NCBI GenBank assembly: GCA_943704495.1
Contig: CALSCR010004027.1
Span: 1 to 31,026 of the forward strand
Length of the DNA stretch: 31,026 bases
Source: Pigoraptor chileana
Taxonomy: Eukaryota > Opisthokonta > Filasterea
Reading direction: 5' to 3'
Shown piece by piece: positions 1-9,892 of the stretch (positions are counted from its first letter, which is position 1; every line of letters starts with the position of its first letter). The notes under the pieces are model-generated. The model was not told the DNA's origin and ran no database searches. It saw only the letters and a list, made by a program, of their open reading frames with translations. A program made the translations under genes and the position numbers.

Positions 1-23
1 CCCCCCCCCCCCCCCCCCCCCCC
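1..23. repeat. Poly-C homopolymer at the window edge
   Basis: The window opens with 23 consecutive C residues followed by a short C/T-rich stretch. It may be a genuine homopolymer or an assembly or contig edge artefact. Nothing in the neighbouring sequence gives it a function. Confidence 0.9.
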
Positions 24-402
24 TCTCCCCTTGGTCGACTCGCTTTCACTTGCGTTTTGTTGTTTGTATTTACATGCTGCGTTTGCGTTCTCATCGTGCC
101 TGCCCAGGCGTGTCTGTTGACTGCCCTGTCTATAATTGTAAACTACATTTTAAACAGTGCGCCATAAGTTTCATTATAGATCTTCTTTTTCAGTGGGGGG
201 AAAGGAAAGTGCACAGCTCTCACTGCTCGCCCCAGTTGTGTACTGTTTGCGCAGAAAAGACGAGAGGCACTGAGAGAGAAGATGGAATCGCGAATGTCAC
301 GCGCGCAACAAACGACAAATACTCCCGGACCATCAAACGCCACTGATTGCGTCGGTGTCGTCATCGCATGCAATGTCATGCAATACAAGTAATATCTCGC
401 AA
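24..402. other. 3' flank of the SRRM2-like gene, no gene seen
   Basis: This stretch lies downstream of the minus-strand stop codon at 403. A 98-codon plus-strand frame covers part of it, but it has no recognisable motif and no coding-like composition. No AATAAA is visible on the minus strand. Confidence 0.5.
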
Positions 403-2139
403 TTACCGGCCCCTGCCAGCACTGGCGCTGCGGCTGCGGCTGCGGCTGCGGCTGCGGCTGCGGCTGCGATGCTGCCTGCGCCTATCCCTCTCCGCGGACC
501 GGGACCGGGACCTTGACCTTCCATGCCGCTGGGGAGGGGAACGCGACCGACCACGCCGACTCGCATCGTCACGTGCCCCCTCCGACGCCACCACAACCGG
601 ACGCGACGGGTGCTTGGCAATGGTTGAACGCAACCCAGAGTGTCGTTGGTACTCTTCGTCAGAGTCCGAGGGAAGATCCTCAACACGTCGGCGAGGTGAA
701 GGGCTGCGCCTCCGCGGACTGTCCCGGCGGGGGCTCTCTCGCCTTCCGCGACCGGTGACGGCAGTACTGCGCCTGTCCTCGCGAGGCTGCTCGGGTACCC
801 TCCGTGCATCGGTGTTATCGCGACGGACGTCGTCCACACGCCGGCGTTCCTCCTCCCTTAGGGCAGGGTGCCTCTCGTCCACCCTGCTTGTACCCTCAGT
901 GCGGCGGGCGGGCGGCGGTGGCGGCGACGCAGAGTCGTGACGCGGACGCTTTGCGGGCGGCGGCGACGCAGAGCGCTCCCTGTTCACGGGCCGCTCATCG
1001 CGCCTGGGCGGACTCCTGCTGCGCCGGCGATCCTCAACCGCCGCACCTTGCCTGCGCGGCACATCCTCAACGCGGGCCGCAGGCTTGTCTTTTCCCTCTG
1101 TCGCACTGCGTGCTTTTCCATTGCCGCTGCGTGCATTCTTCCCCTTCTTTCCGTCGTCACTTTCGGAATCGCTCTCGGACGAAGACGACGATGAGTCAGA
1201 GGAGGATGAGCTCGATGAGCTCGATGACTCTGAGCTACTGCTCTCCTTCCTCGAAAGCCTCTGCTTCTTTTCAGCAGCTTTCTTCTCGCTGCGCTCTGAT
1301 TGTTTTTCACCCCGCACATCTTTTTCTGGAGCCAATGTTGGTGGTGCAGCAGTAGCCGCTACAGGCCCATTCTTGCCAAAGCCCTGGCCCGTAGCACGTA
1401 AGGGATCAATACCCAGGGCGGCGCGCATTTTTTCGTTCTTCTTTTCGTTTGCGGCGGCCAGTTGATGTGTATCATTGAACCTGTTCAAGATCCGACGCAT
1501 ACAAAACACAAAAGTGGTCGTGCTTCAGTCCACTATATATCATTTTGTGCGTGATACACACAGAAAACTATTGAAATCGACGCTCACCGTTTTCCCGCTT
1601 CTTGCTTGCCGGATTGCGCATCTGACAGCAAAACCTGACGAAGAGCGTCGACGCGCACCAAGATCTCCTCAAGAGGGAGCCTGTGTGGGAAAGTGCCACA
1701 GAGACAAACCATTAGTATGACGCTGTAATCATAAACATGCGCAATTAACACGAGGGCGAAAAAGTTTTTCAAACTCAAGAACACGCACCCCTCCTCCTCG
1801 AGTTCATCTGAGAGCTCAATGCACTTGATCTCGACCTGGCGCAACCGGTCATGCTCTAGAAGGGCGGGATTCGCCTTGCGAAGTTGTGCGAATGCTGCAG
1901 CTTCATCGACACCTTCGGTGCGATATTCAATCCTACAATCAAAACCAGCAAACATCGTGTTAGACGAATGAATTCCTTTAGATAAAAGAAAGATCTTTTT
2001 TTTCTTTGTTCGCTGGCAGTTTCTTTTGTCTGGGCAGCACTCACTTGTCTCGTCGTAGTGGAACATGTGCAAAATTCTTTGTCACGTATCCGTTGGTACC
2101 AGACCCCCTCGTCGTCGTGAGACCGATTCCGTTGTACAT
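403..2139 (-). CDS. SRRM2: SRRM2/Cwc21-type spliceosomal SR-related protein
   Basis: Four exons: 2045-2139, 1789-1932, 1588-1680 and 403-1480, all joined in phase 2, giving 469 residues. The first exon encodes the invariant Cwc21 opening [18 protein letters not shown], which decides the start. Residues about 33-110 form the cwf21 domain (ILDH-like [17 protein letters not shown], then [15 protein letters not shown]). After it comes the family sequence [21 protein letters not shown]. The rest is a low-complexity tail: a poly-Ser/acidic run, then arginine-serine repeats ending in a pure RS run. In yeast and animals Cwc21/SRRM2 sits in the activated spliceosome, contacting Prp8 and Snu114. Metazoan SRRM2 is several times longer, so this is the compact form. 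Upstream it shares a divergent intergenic region with the SGNH hydrolase gene. Confidence 0.92.
427..468. repeat. Hexanucleotide (GCTGCG)7 repeat encoding RS dipeptides
   Basis: Seven perfect GCTGCG units lie in the last exon of the SRRM2-like gene. Read on the minus strand they are AGC-CGC codons giving the terminal Ser-Arg run. Synonymous Ser and Arg codons are not mixed here, so the run looks recently expanded by slippage. Confidence 0.9.
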
Positions 2140-2883
2140 TTTTGAGGCCCGTGGCTTCACGAAGAAGCAAATACTGGCCAGAGGAAGAATAATCAACGTG
2201 GCCGCAAACAAAAGATGAGAGAGTTCAAATAAGAAAGATGCATGAACTCGTGAGCATCCACGGCCGCAACCCTGTGTGTTTCAAATCTGATTCTGATCGT
2301 AAAAGTATTACGATACGTCACGTGCAGTCAATCTATCTATTTCTGGATCCACCAGCTATTTTTACACCAGCCCGTGTGCTTGGACGAAATGATTGGCCCG
2401 ACGGAAGCTATTAATAAACATAAAGAGTCAATTTGCCCTTGAGACGGGATTGCCCCTTTAGGATGTGTCCACACCGCCTAATCTCCTATTATGGAAATAT
2501 AGATCCCGAGAAATTGCGCTGTGATTGTGTCACCGAATCGACCACACGTAGCACACCGCCGGACCCATTGACACCAGTGATCAGGCGTGAACGCAGAGCG
2601 ACAAGCAGTGCAAACTTTTGCTCTCATTTCAATTGCTACTCAAAGCATGCTTCTATATACTTGATCTTTATCGTGGCAACGAATTTTCATTTCTGTGTTC
2701 GTTTTGTGGAGTTCATTGCTGACTTGGATCTTATCTCTGTGTTTGTGCAACAAAAAATCTGGTATGATCTCCGTTGCATGTCAGGTTTCGCGTACCTGCG
2801 CGCTGCGAAGACCGTTTTAGTTTGTTGGAGTATCATCAAACCGCTTGATTTTGCCCAGCTCTACGTTTTTGATTGCAACAAAG
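2140..2883. promoter_or_regulatory. Divergent intergenic region (SRRM2-like / SGNH hydrolase)
   Basis: This segment separates two start codons on opposite strands, so it must hold both promoters. It contains one CACGTG palindrome at 2319-2324, in the context GTCACGTG. No clear TATA box can be placed at a convincing distance. A 163-codon frame at 2433-2924 has no recognisable features and overlaps the SGNH start, so I treat it as non-coding. Confidence 0.5.
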
Positions 2884-4440
2884 ATGGCGGGCTACCATAT
2901 GGCTGCGGACGATCCCCGCATTGAGTACGTTGGTCGGACGGTCGTGTCGACAGCGGGTCACGTGAACGATATGCTCAAGGGAAAGCCCGCTGCGGTGATC
3001 GCCTCGCATTCTCATCCAAGGGCTGTTCGTGAAGCCAAAACAGCCGCGCACATGGAGAACGTTGTCGTGTACGACTGGGCGGGGGTCGCGATCGAGTTTG
3101 AAGTCACTGGAACCTCCAAGGTGTGTGTCGATATGGTTGGCGGCGGGAACGTTTTTGTGGCAAGGGTCGATGGCGTTGAGGCAAACCGTTTCAAGGCTAA
3201 GGGTGACAGGAAAGTTTATTCGGCCGTGAGCGGGCTTGATCCATCGCGCGTGTATGTGATATCCATCATAAAGATTACCGAGGCGGCGCATTTTGTGTTG
3301 TATTGTCTCATGCCACTCAAGCCCGTCGTCATTCATGGATTTATTTTCGACGGCGCGTGTGATGTGTGGCTGCAAGTGCCTCACCGGAGGTCCTTCGCTC
3401 GCGCCGAGCAGCCGCTCGCCATTCAATTGCTGCGCAATTCGCATCAGTCCCTTGGTTCTTTGTCGGCGCGGGACTCGGGCATTGACAGCGTGGCACAAAT
3501 GGATCTTGAAAATTCTTCATTGCCGCGGACGTCCTCGTCGAGCACGTGGATCTCCATCGACACAGCGTCGGTGGCGTCCACGCAGGGTGACGGAACCCGC
3601 AGAATAGAATTCATTGGGGATTCCGATACCAATGGCTTTGGCAGTGAGTCAAAGTGTCCGAGCATGTCTCTCTCGTGCTTCACAAAAATGACCGAGATGG
3701 AAAACTGCACCGTAAGCTTCGCATATCGGGTCGCGGAGACGCTGGGTGCGCGGCCACACCTCGTTGCATGGTCTGGAAAGGGCGTTTCCCGAAACGCTGT
3801 CGACCTCTCTATTTCGTCGTCAAAACTATCCAAAGACACGATGCTTAACTGCTGCGACCGTGCGATAGCCCGCCTGCCTCACAGCAAGTGGGATTATGCG
3901 CGCTTCCTGCCGAACGTCGTTGTCATTTATCTCGGATGCAACGATTTTTACTCGAAGCCATACCCTACTGCGGATGTTTTTCAGCAGGCGTACCTCAGAC
4001 TCCTGCGCAAGACTGTGAGCTCGTACGCGGAGCATGATTGTCGACCGACGATTGTGAATGTTGTTGGCGGCTTCTTTCCCGGATACATTGCGAGCCGCGA
4101 ACACATCGTCGCCGCCGTGACTCAGTTCAAGACAGAGTATGCGAACGTGCACATTGTTAGTGTACCAGAAACGCTTATCGACAAACGCACTGATTTGGGC
4201 TGTCTGGAGCACTTGAACGTCAGCGGACACGGGAAGCTCGGCGCGTTCCTGGCGAAAGAGATTGCAGAGATTGTTGGCTGGACCACTGTAACGGCGGAGG
4301 TGTGCGTCGACGTGCCCAGGCCGATTGTGGATGCAGCAGTTGCAACGGATGTCGCGATTGAGGCCGTTGCTGCCGATGCCGTGTGCACAAGTCCTGCCTC
4401 TCAGCCATCTGACGCATTGTTGCCTGCGCTGACTGCATAG
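2884..4440 (+). CDS. SGNH-fold esterase, carbohydrate esterase family 2 (CE2)-like
   Basis: Single exon, 518 residues. The start is the ATG in AAAGATGG; a longer open frame begins only at a TTG. Residues about 5-150 resemble the jelly-roll N-domain of CE2 enzymes (WAGVAIEFEVTGTS, then KVYSAVSGL and KITEA). A Ser-rich insertion of about 60 residues separates this from the SGNH domain. Block I is IEFIGDSDTNGFG with nucleophile Ser247, block III is GCND with Asn353, and block V is HLNVSGHGKL with His443. The usual Asp three residues before that His is replaced by Cys440, which fits the Ser-His dyad known in CE2. CE2 enzymes deacetylate sugars of plant polysaccharides. No signal peptide is visible, so the protein may be cytosolic or its substrate different. 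The C-terminal 50 residues are Ala/Val-rich and lack a clear motif. Confidence 0.92.
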   Translation: MAGYHMAADDPRIEYVGRTVVSTAGHVNDMLKGKPAAVIASHSHPRAVREAKTAAHMENVVVYDWAGVAIEFEVTGTSKVCVDMVGGGNVFVARVDGVEANRFKAKGDRKVYSAVSGLDPSRVYVISIIKITEAAHFVLYCLMPLKPVVIHGFIFDGACDVWLQVPHRRSFARAEQPLAIQLLRNSHQSLGSLSARDSGIDSVAQMDLENSSLPRTSSSSTWISIDTASVASTQGDGTRRIEFIGDSDTNGFGSESKCPSMSLSCFTKMTEMENCTVSFAYRVAETLGARPHLVAWSGKGVSRNAVDLSISSSKLSKDTMLNCCDRAIARLPHSKWDYARFLPNVVVIYLGCNDFYSKPYPTADVFQQAYLRLLRKTVSSYAEHDCRPTIVNVVGGFFPGYIASREHIVAAVTQFKTEYANVHIVSVPETLIDKRTDLGCLEHLNVSGHGKLGAFLAKEIAEIVGWTTVTAEVCVDVPRPIVDAAVATDVAIEAVAADAVCTSPASQPSDALLPALTA

Positions 4441-6687
4441 TCATACTGTAACGCCCCTCCGCTTGTGTTTGTGTCCCCTCTTTCTCTTCCTGCTCCTCTA
4501 AGTCCTCGTTTTGTACATATTTGCGCTCGGTTTCTCGACTGTTGTATGTGCTGTCGCGTGTCTCTGTTTCTCCTTTATTTTGCGCACGTCCACTCAGACT
4601 TATAGCTGTTGATCCTTGAAGGGCAACAGATGTTGGGAGACTGGCTTTGTCTTTATAAATTTTCGCTTGTGAGCATCCGTGCAGTCACAGCAAGTGAGTT
4701 GAAAGGGTGTGTCCAACAGATTTCTACTGCGTGAAGACGATACACGTGCTTATGGAAATAACACTTACACTGATTGTACACTGTTGTCGGGCCGAAATGA
4801 CAACAGTATCACGGCCGGGTCATGCACCGGCATCGACGCCGCAATGCCAGTACTTACCGATATCGTATCGTGTCAGCAAAGGGTGTGTGTGGGCGCGTTT
4901 GATTGTTTATTATGCGTATGTTGTGCATATTTCCATATAACACTCGGCTGCCCTGACATTGTACGAACGCGGGCGCCGGCTGGCTGCCGGGCAGCCGTTG
5001 TGCCAGTAGTGATGACTGACACGTGACTACTGGTCTCGGCTGTCAGACAAGGCGAGAAATCATTAATTGAAATTAATCAGAATTTTGCCCACATTCAAGC
5101 GACACCCCACATTAAAACCGGCTTCTTGCCCAAGGGCCGGATAAAGTCGGCCCAAAACGGTCCAGTGACCGCCGGCGGGCCGCGGACTCAGTGAAAGCGG
5201 AGTCGGCAAGGTTCATCGTTGGAGGTCTATTCAACTGCAAAGTCCCAAATAGTGTTGAGCAAACGATATCGGTCAAGAAGTGAGTGACAGGGTGAATGCG
5301 CTCGTATGCTGGTCACGGTGAAAAGAGAGAGCAGCTGGACTGACACTGCCCTCGACTATATGTGATCCACTTGAGACCCCGCAAGACAGCGTTACAAGAA
5401 TGGCTGCAACCTACAAGATGTCTGTTCCCATCCTTGTCGACGGCCATGGTGTAGTAGGCGCTGCGACTGTAGTTGCTCGGGGCAGCCCGCGAATGCGGCA
5501 GACATTGCCTATTCAGTGGCTGACGTGGAGTATCGCACAGGACAGTTGCAGGCTTCGATTGTGCCATGTTGAGAAGCGCACGCTGAAGAGTCAGTCGGCT
5601 CAGAGCTGCCGCTGTTAGTGATCCGGTTTGTGGTGAGCGTCTCCTATTCGGCTGCTGTTGCTGTTGTGAGACTGCGTTTAGTTGTGCGCACTTGAGTTTA
5701 CTGTAGCCGAACGCAATTCCCGAATAAAGAAGAGTTGGATGGCAGCACGGGATTGAGTGTGGCCGGTCAATCTCGTACGGGCAGCGCGCCCATCGTGTAT
5801 GGGTTGGGCGTGTCAGCGGACGAGGGCACGCGCGCCGTCAGGTGGCATCATCCAAAACACAAAATCAACTTGAAGTCGAGGTGCTCAGATTCAGAGATGG
5901 CGTGCCAGTTACAAAGTGCGACACGGCCGACAACGATGACGAAGCCGATGCCAACTGAGACCCATTTGCCGTCGACAGAGCCGGTCGCAGTCGACCGGGC
6001 AGTGGCCGGCATCGTCCTGCTCCTCCTGCCGCTTCTCCTGCTCGTTGCCGTTGGCACTGCGCTGGACCGTCGTCTGTTCCGTCTGTTCCATCCGTGCTCA
6101 GCTGGGCTCCAGAAGCAACCTCAACAAGCGAATGGTCGACAGCGTGTTCACGGCAATGGCAGGCGTTGCGGGAGCGGAGGTGAACACTTGAATCAGTTTA
6201 GCACATGCGCGAGACGTCACAATGTCGTTGGAAAAATCAATCTCGGAAGTAATTCGGCTAATAGATTTAATGAAATATTGTCGTTCCCTTTCTTCCTGGG
6301 GGTTTCTCCAATTTTTGGCTTAAACCGCGAGAAACGCTGAAACGCGCACGCCCTACGAACGAACGCTTGCGCTTCGCGGCTATTAAACAGTAATAGTATG
6401 TACATTATGTATAGTATATATAGAATTCAGTTCATCGCCCGAGGAGTTTCGTCGTCCAGCGAGAAGTACCGCTCGAACAAAGTTCGCTTAAAACACACGT
6501 GCCCCGTGGCACACCACAAACTAGCCCATCGGGAAGGTTGCCTCCACAAAATTCGAAATAGCTCCTCACAAATTCGAATGCCACATTCTCCCTCCTAGTT
6601 TCGGGATGAGAGACAGCCCGCAACGATTCCCTCATTTGTCCGTCCATCGTCCCTTGCTGTTGACAAACCATTGCCAGTGCTTGACTC
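4441..6687. other. 2.2 kb stretch without a convincing gene
   Basis: The first part is T-rich 3' flank of the SGNH gene, with no AATAAA in its first 300 nt. A plus-strand AATAAA occurs at 5723-5728, and a CACGTG at 5020-5025. Short frames at 4707-5026 and 5313-5618 show no recognisable motifs. The GC-rich block at about 5890-6190 is described separately. A minus-strand ATTAAA (TTTAAT at about 6265) could serve the hypothetical gene that ends at 6688. Confidence 0.5.
5897..6340 (+). CDS. Doubtful 147-codon frame with one hydrophobic segment
   Basis: I do not recognise this frame. From an internal ATG it encodes a Thr/Pro-rich head, then a strongly hydrophobic stretch rich in Leu and Val (about residues 37-54), followed by Arg-rich sequence. 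The GC-rich third positions over the hydrophobic stretch look coding-like. However, the opposite strand of the same block (5848-6057) also reads as an open frame with a hydrophobic run (WVSVGIGFVIVVGRVAL), and the two cannot be told apart by eye. No splice model or homologue supports either one. It may be a chance frame in a GC-rich patch. Confidence 0.2.
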   Translation: MACQLQSATRPTTMTKPMPTETHLPSTEPVAVDRAVAGIVLLLLPLLLLVAVGTALDRRLFRLFHPCSAGLQKQPQQANGRQRVHGNGRRCGSGGEHLNQFSTCARRHNVVGKINLGSNSANRFNEILSFPFFLGVSPIFGLNREKR

Positions 6688-7896
6688 TTAAAAGTCGAGA
6701 AACTGGCCGTGGAGGGACAGGTCCGACATCGGATCCTTTTCAAGAGACACGCGACTCGACTTGGCAGGGAGCGTATCCGATTCCGCCGCTGACATGGACA
6801 CTGTACATGGCATTTAAAATTGGCATAAAGGGCGTCAGCAAAGAGCTCCATAAAAAGCCACCCAGTTGAAGTTATAATTGACTTTCAGCAACCAAGGTGA
6901 GACTGGAAAATGTACTCACAAGAACGCTTGCGGAGAGCGAGGCGTGGATCCACGCCCTGCGGCATGAAGCTCTCGCACGTGTTGACGCTTGTGTTTGAGA
7001 TTGCAGGGCTCAGCGGCTGCACACAAAAGAGACCATAATATAATACAGTAAGTCAGTCAGTTTCATCTGGAGCGCGCACATTGGAAATTGAAAATGAAGC
7101 AAGGCCACCAAGATTTCTAAGCGTCAGCGCCAATCCCATACACACCGCTTGGACATCAAAGGGGGGTCCGTTGCCAAAGACGCGGGCGCCGGGCATCGAA
7201 ATGGAATGTCTCCTGAATATGGACAGAGGCCAATCATCGGTGGCATTGCTAACTTCCGACACTGGTGGGGACGGGGGCGAGCTGAGCGGCATGTCTGTGT
7301 TGAAGTTGGGTGGCGGTGCTGTTGAGGCAGACTCGCTGAAGTAACGCTTGCGCCACGAGCCTGCAGGTCCCGATTGGGGAAAGAATCCCGATAGATACGA
7401 AACCTGTTTGTTTTTTTGGGTTGTTTTTTGTTGAAACACCAAAGAACATTGTTAGAATCGCTGTTGCATCATACGCGAGTACTGTTCACAACTTCATATC
7501 ATATGCACGTACATACCGCAGGAGGGGTGGCCGGAGGAGTGACGGTTGAATCCTGAGAAGTAGCTTCGATCTTCACAGCAGTAGACATTGCAACCTTCAT
7601 GAACCAAAAAATTAAGAGAGTTAATGTCATATAAGACTCACTCATTACGAAGCAGTTGTGGAGGGAACACGATTGGGAGAAGGACCAACCTGTGAATCCA
7701 CTCCTTGTTTCGTTGCGAAAAAGGAATATGTTTTCAAAAACGAGTCGATCGTTTGTACGGTATTGAAATTGTCTGGGTTCTGCATTTTTTAAGTCCGAGT
7801 AAGCTCATGATCATAGACGTTCATGGAAATCCATTCAATTGCATTTTCGCAAATGGATGAAATACTCACCGTTGTAGCGTCGATCGAGACTCGCAT
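6688..7896 (-). CDS. Ser/Pro-rich hypothetical protein with basophilic phosphosite motifs
   Basis: Five-exon model: 7870-7896, 7517-7594, 7146-7403, 6920-7016 and 6688-6800, phases 0, 0, 0 and 1, giving 190 residues. Exons 2-5 join cleanly at consensus sites (GTATGT, GTGTGT, GTGAGT). The 9-codon first exon is less sure, and an in-frame ATG at 7588 is an alternative start. I do not recognise the family. The protein is probably disordered, rich in Ser, Pro and Thr, with a TPPATPP segment and PPSPPVS. It has three basic-Ser sites: WRKRYFSES, FRRHSISMPG and LRKRSLSMS. The second fits both a PKA-type RRxS site and a mode II 14-3-3 site (RxxxSxP). The C-terminus SLHGQFLDF is compact and hydrophobic. 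A regulatory phosphoprotein is plausible but is only inferred. Confidence 0.55.
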
Positions 7897-8199
7897 TTGT
7901 GAAGTCTACTTGCTGATTCGGATGTCACTTTGAAATGGAGTTCGGAAACGTTTTTATGTAATGCGTTTGTTATGCGTGCGTGAGTGTGTGTGTGTGAAAA
8001 GAATCCAGCTTTGCACAATCACATCACACTTTATACTGAAGACGTCGTGGCATTTAGACGTATGCAGACATTGGATATTGTGCAGGTGTGTCCCCACTGT
8101 AGTTTGAGTGCACTCAGTGCAAGCGGCGCATCTCCGAACACCAGTGCAGTGCGTGGTTTTGCAGTCCTCGCGTGCGGGCCGAGGCATGTGCCGTGTGTG

Positions 8200-8340
8200 C
8201 GGATGCGTGGTGTGTGTGCGTGTGTGTATGTGTGTGTGTGTGTAATGCAGTAGTGTGTATGCAGTGTGTATGCAGTGTGGTACAACTGTATGTGTACTGT
8301 ATGCTGTGTTGGTATGTGTGTGTATAGTGTGTATGCAGTA
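8200..8340. repeat. TG-rich simple repeat with TGTGTATGCAG units
   Basis: A (TG)n run at about 8229-8242 is followed by several near-copies of TGTGTATGCAG up to 8340. All long frames on both strands here are repeat-derived (Cys-Val or His-Thr runs). Confidence 0.8.
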
Positions 8341-9754
8341 AGTGCTGAAGTCTCAAATAGCCCTTGCGCCCGCCTTAAGCGTCGTCATCAAATTTTATTG
8401 TACGCTCGTAAATTTCCATACAACAATTCATACAAAGCAAAATTTATTTTTTGCGTTGTGGAAAGTATATTGATGTCCCACCAATCAGAACAAGCTGCGC
8501 AACCCCGCCATTGAGACAATTTTTTTAAAATAAATGAAATTATTTATGTATTGAAATTGTATTGGCCCGCTCAAAATACAAAAATACAAAAGCCCCACAT
8601 AATTCTAGATTTTTCTATGAATGATTTTTTCATATTTATTACAGCGGATGAATTTGTATGAATTATGTATCAAACCAGCTACAGAACGCGATTTATTCGA
8701 GTCAGTTGCAAGCAGTTGCGCATTCACGACCCATCCACCAATCACCGCAGACCTATCAGCCGCTATCCCTTGTCCTTGTGCGCACGAACACTTTTGTCTT
8801 TACCACAAAGTATTTTGACGTTTCCAAGTCGACAACCTCACCTAATCCATGCGTTCGTGCGTAACGCAACGGAAAGGTTTATTGAGTGCCCCCCGTTACT
8901 GGACGGCTTTATTCTCGCTCCATTGTCTGAGCACTTGCAGGCAAACAGCCATTGGCGATTTATATCGCTCCCATTGTGCCGCAATCTCTACTTGTGACGT
9001 ATTACACATCCATATTTGTCAAGATTCACTCTCACGTGCTCCTTCTATAAACGTCCGGGGGAAAGCTCAATTGTTATTCTTTGTGGTTGGGCGCATACTG
9101 CTGTAAGCCACTCGTACTTATCACAGTGAACACTTTGCGTGCAATGGGGTTTGCCAGATCAACACACCGATGCAAGTTCTTGACACTTGTCCCGGTGTCG
9201 CACTTTGCAATTCGTCATCATTCGGTCGCCCGCATTTCGCCCCAGCGCGTGCAGTTTAGTTTTTGTTGCTGTCTGTGGTTTTGGCACGATGGGATTTTTT
9301 CGATAGACTAAAACTCCCGTGGTCTCTTTTTCTCACGAATGGATGCAAATCTCAATAAAAGATTGATGGTGTTGTCGAAATTATTGATTTCTGCAGTTTT
9401 GTAGATATAAACTTTGTCATGAAATTTGCTTCTGTGCGTTCTTTGTCTGCGCACGTAGCATACTAAATCACTTACTAGCTGGGATTATCAATAGTGCTTC
9501 AAGGACGTTTCAGATTGTCTGCTTGACTGATCGTCTTTTCATTATGCATCTTCTGTACACCTGAAAAATGATATGTACATTATCTGTGAGTACCCCTGTA
9601 CATAATGCTGTGAAAGTGAATACATGTGAAAAAGTACAAAGTGTATGGAGTGAGTACATCCCCTGGAATAGCGCATTTGACGCCGTGATTTAGGGTCAGC
9701 GTCAAAGGGCAGACTACCCTTGGTCAGCGTAACAAAATTTCCGACGGATCATGT

Positions 9755-9777
9755 CACGTGATGTCTTCAATCACGTG
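9755..9777. promoter_or_regulatory. Paired CACGTG E-boxes upstream of TAF11
   Basis: Two perfect CACGTG palindromes at 9755-9760 and 9772-9777 lie about 120-140 nt before the TAF11 start codon. The first is in the longer palindrome TCACGTGA. bHLH or bZIP factors bind such sites in many eukaryotes. A role here is inferred from position only. Confidence 0.45.
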
Positions 9778-9892
9778 CCCTGTATGTTTCGACACCGGCA
9801 GCAAGTTCATTTACAATAATGGCAACAAAATGATTAGGTTAATTCTGTATTTGTAAGCTCATGCATGCGTCAGCGGCATAGCGGGATTGAAA

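Larger units (their letters stand above)
7897..9892. other. 2 kb AT-rich and TG-repeat stretch without a gene
   Basis: Positions 7984-8340 are TG-rich, with (TG)n and imperfect TGTGTATGCAG repeats. Positions 8400-9500 are AT-rich with many short frames of under 110 codons, none with recognisable features. A plus-strand AATAAA lies at 9353-9358. The segment at 9568-9660 carries several GTACAT-like words. The last 140 nt form the TAF11 promoter region. Confidence 0.5.

Noticed and set aside
2836-3498. 220-codon minus-strand frame
   Set aside because: Antisense to the SGNH hydrolase N-domain; no motifs.
5130-5240. Possible tRNA or structured RNA in a GC-rich stretch
   Set aside because: No T-arm GGTTCGA motif, no consistent acceptor stem and no anticodon arm could be placed.
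7620-7700. Possible extra exon in the Ser/Pro-rich gene (VGPSPNRVPSTT on the minus strand)
   Set aside because: It has an AG in front, but in the required phase it runs into TAA before the next donor.
8031-8356. His/Thr-rich minus-strand frames
   Set aside because: Translations of TG/CA simple repeats.
8400-9320. Several 65-110-codon frames in the AT-rich spacer
   Set aside because: They overlap one another in different frames, often start at non-ATG codons, and have no recognisable motif.
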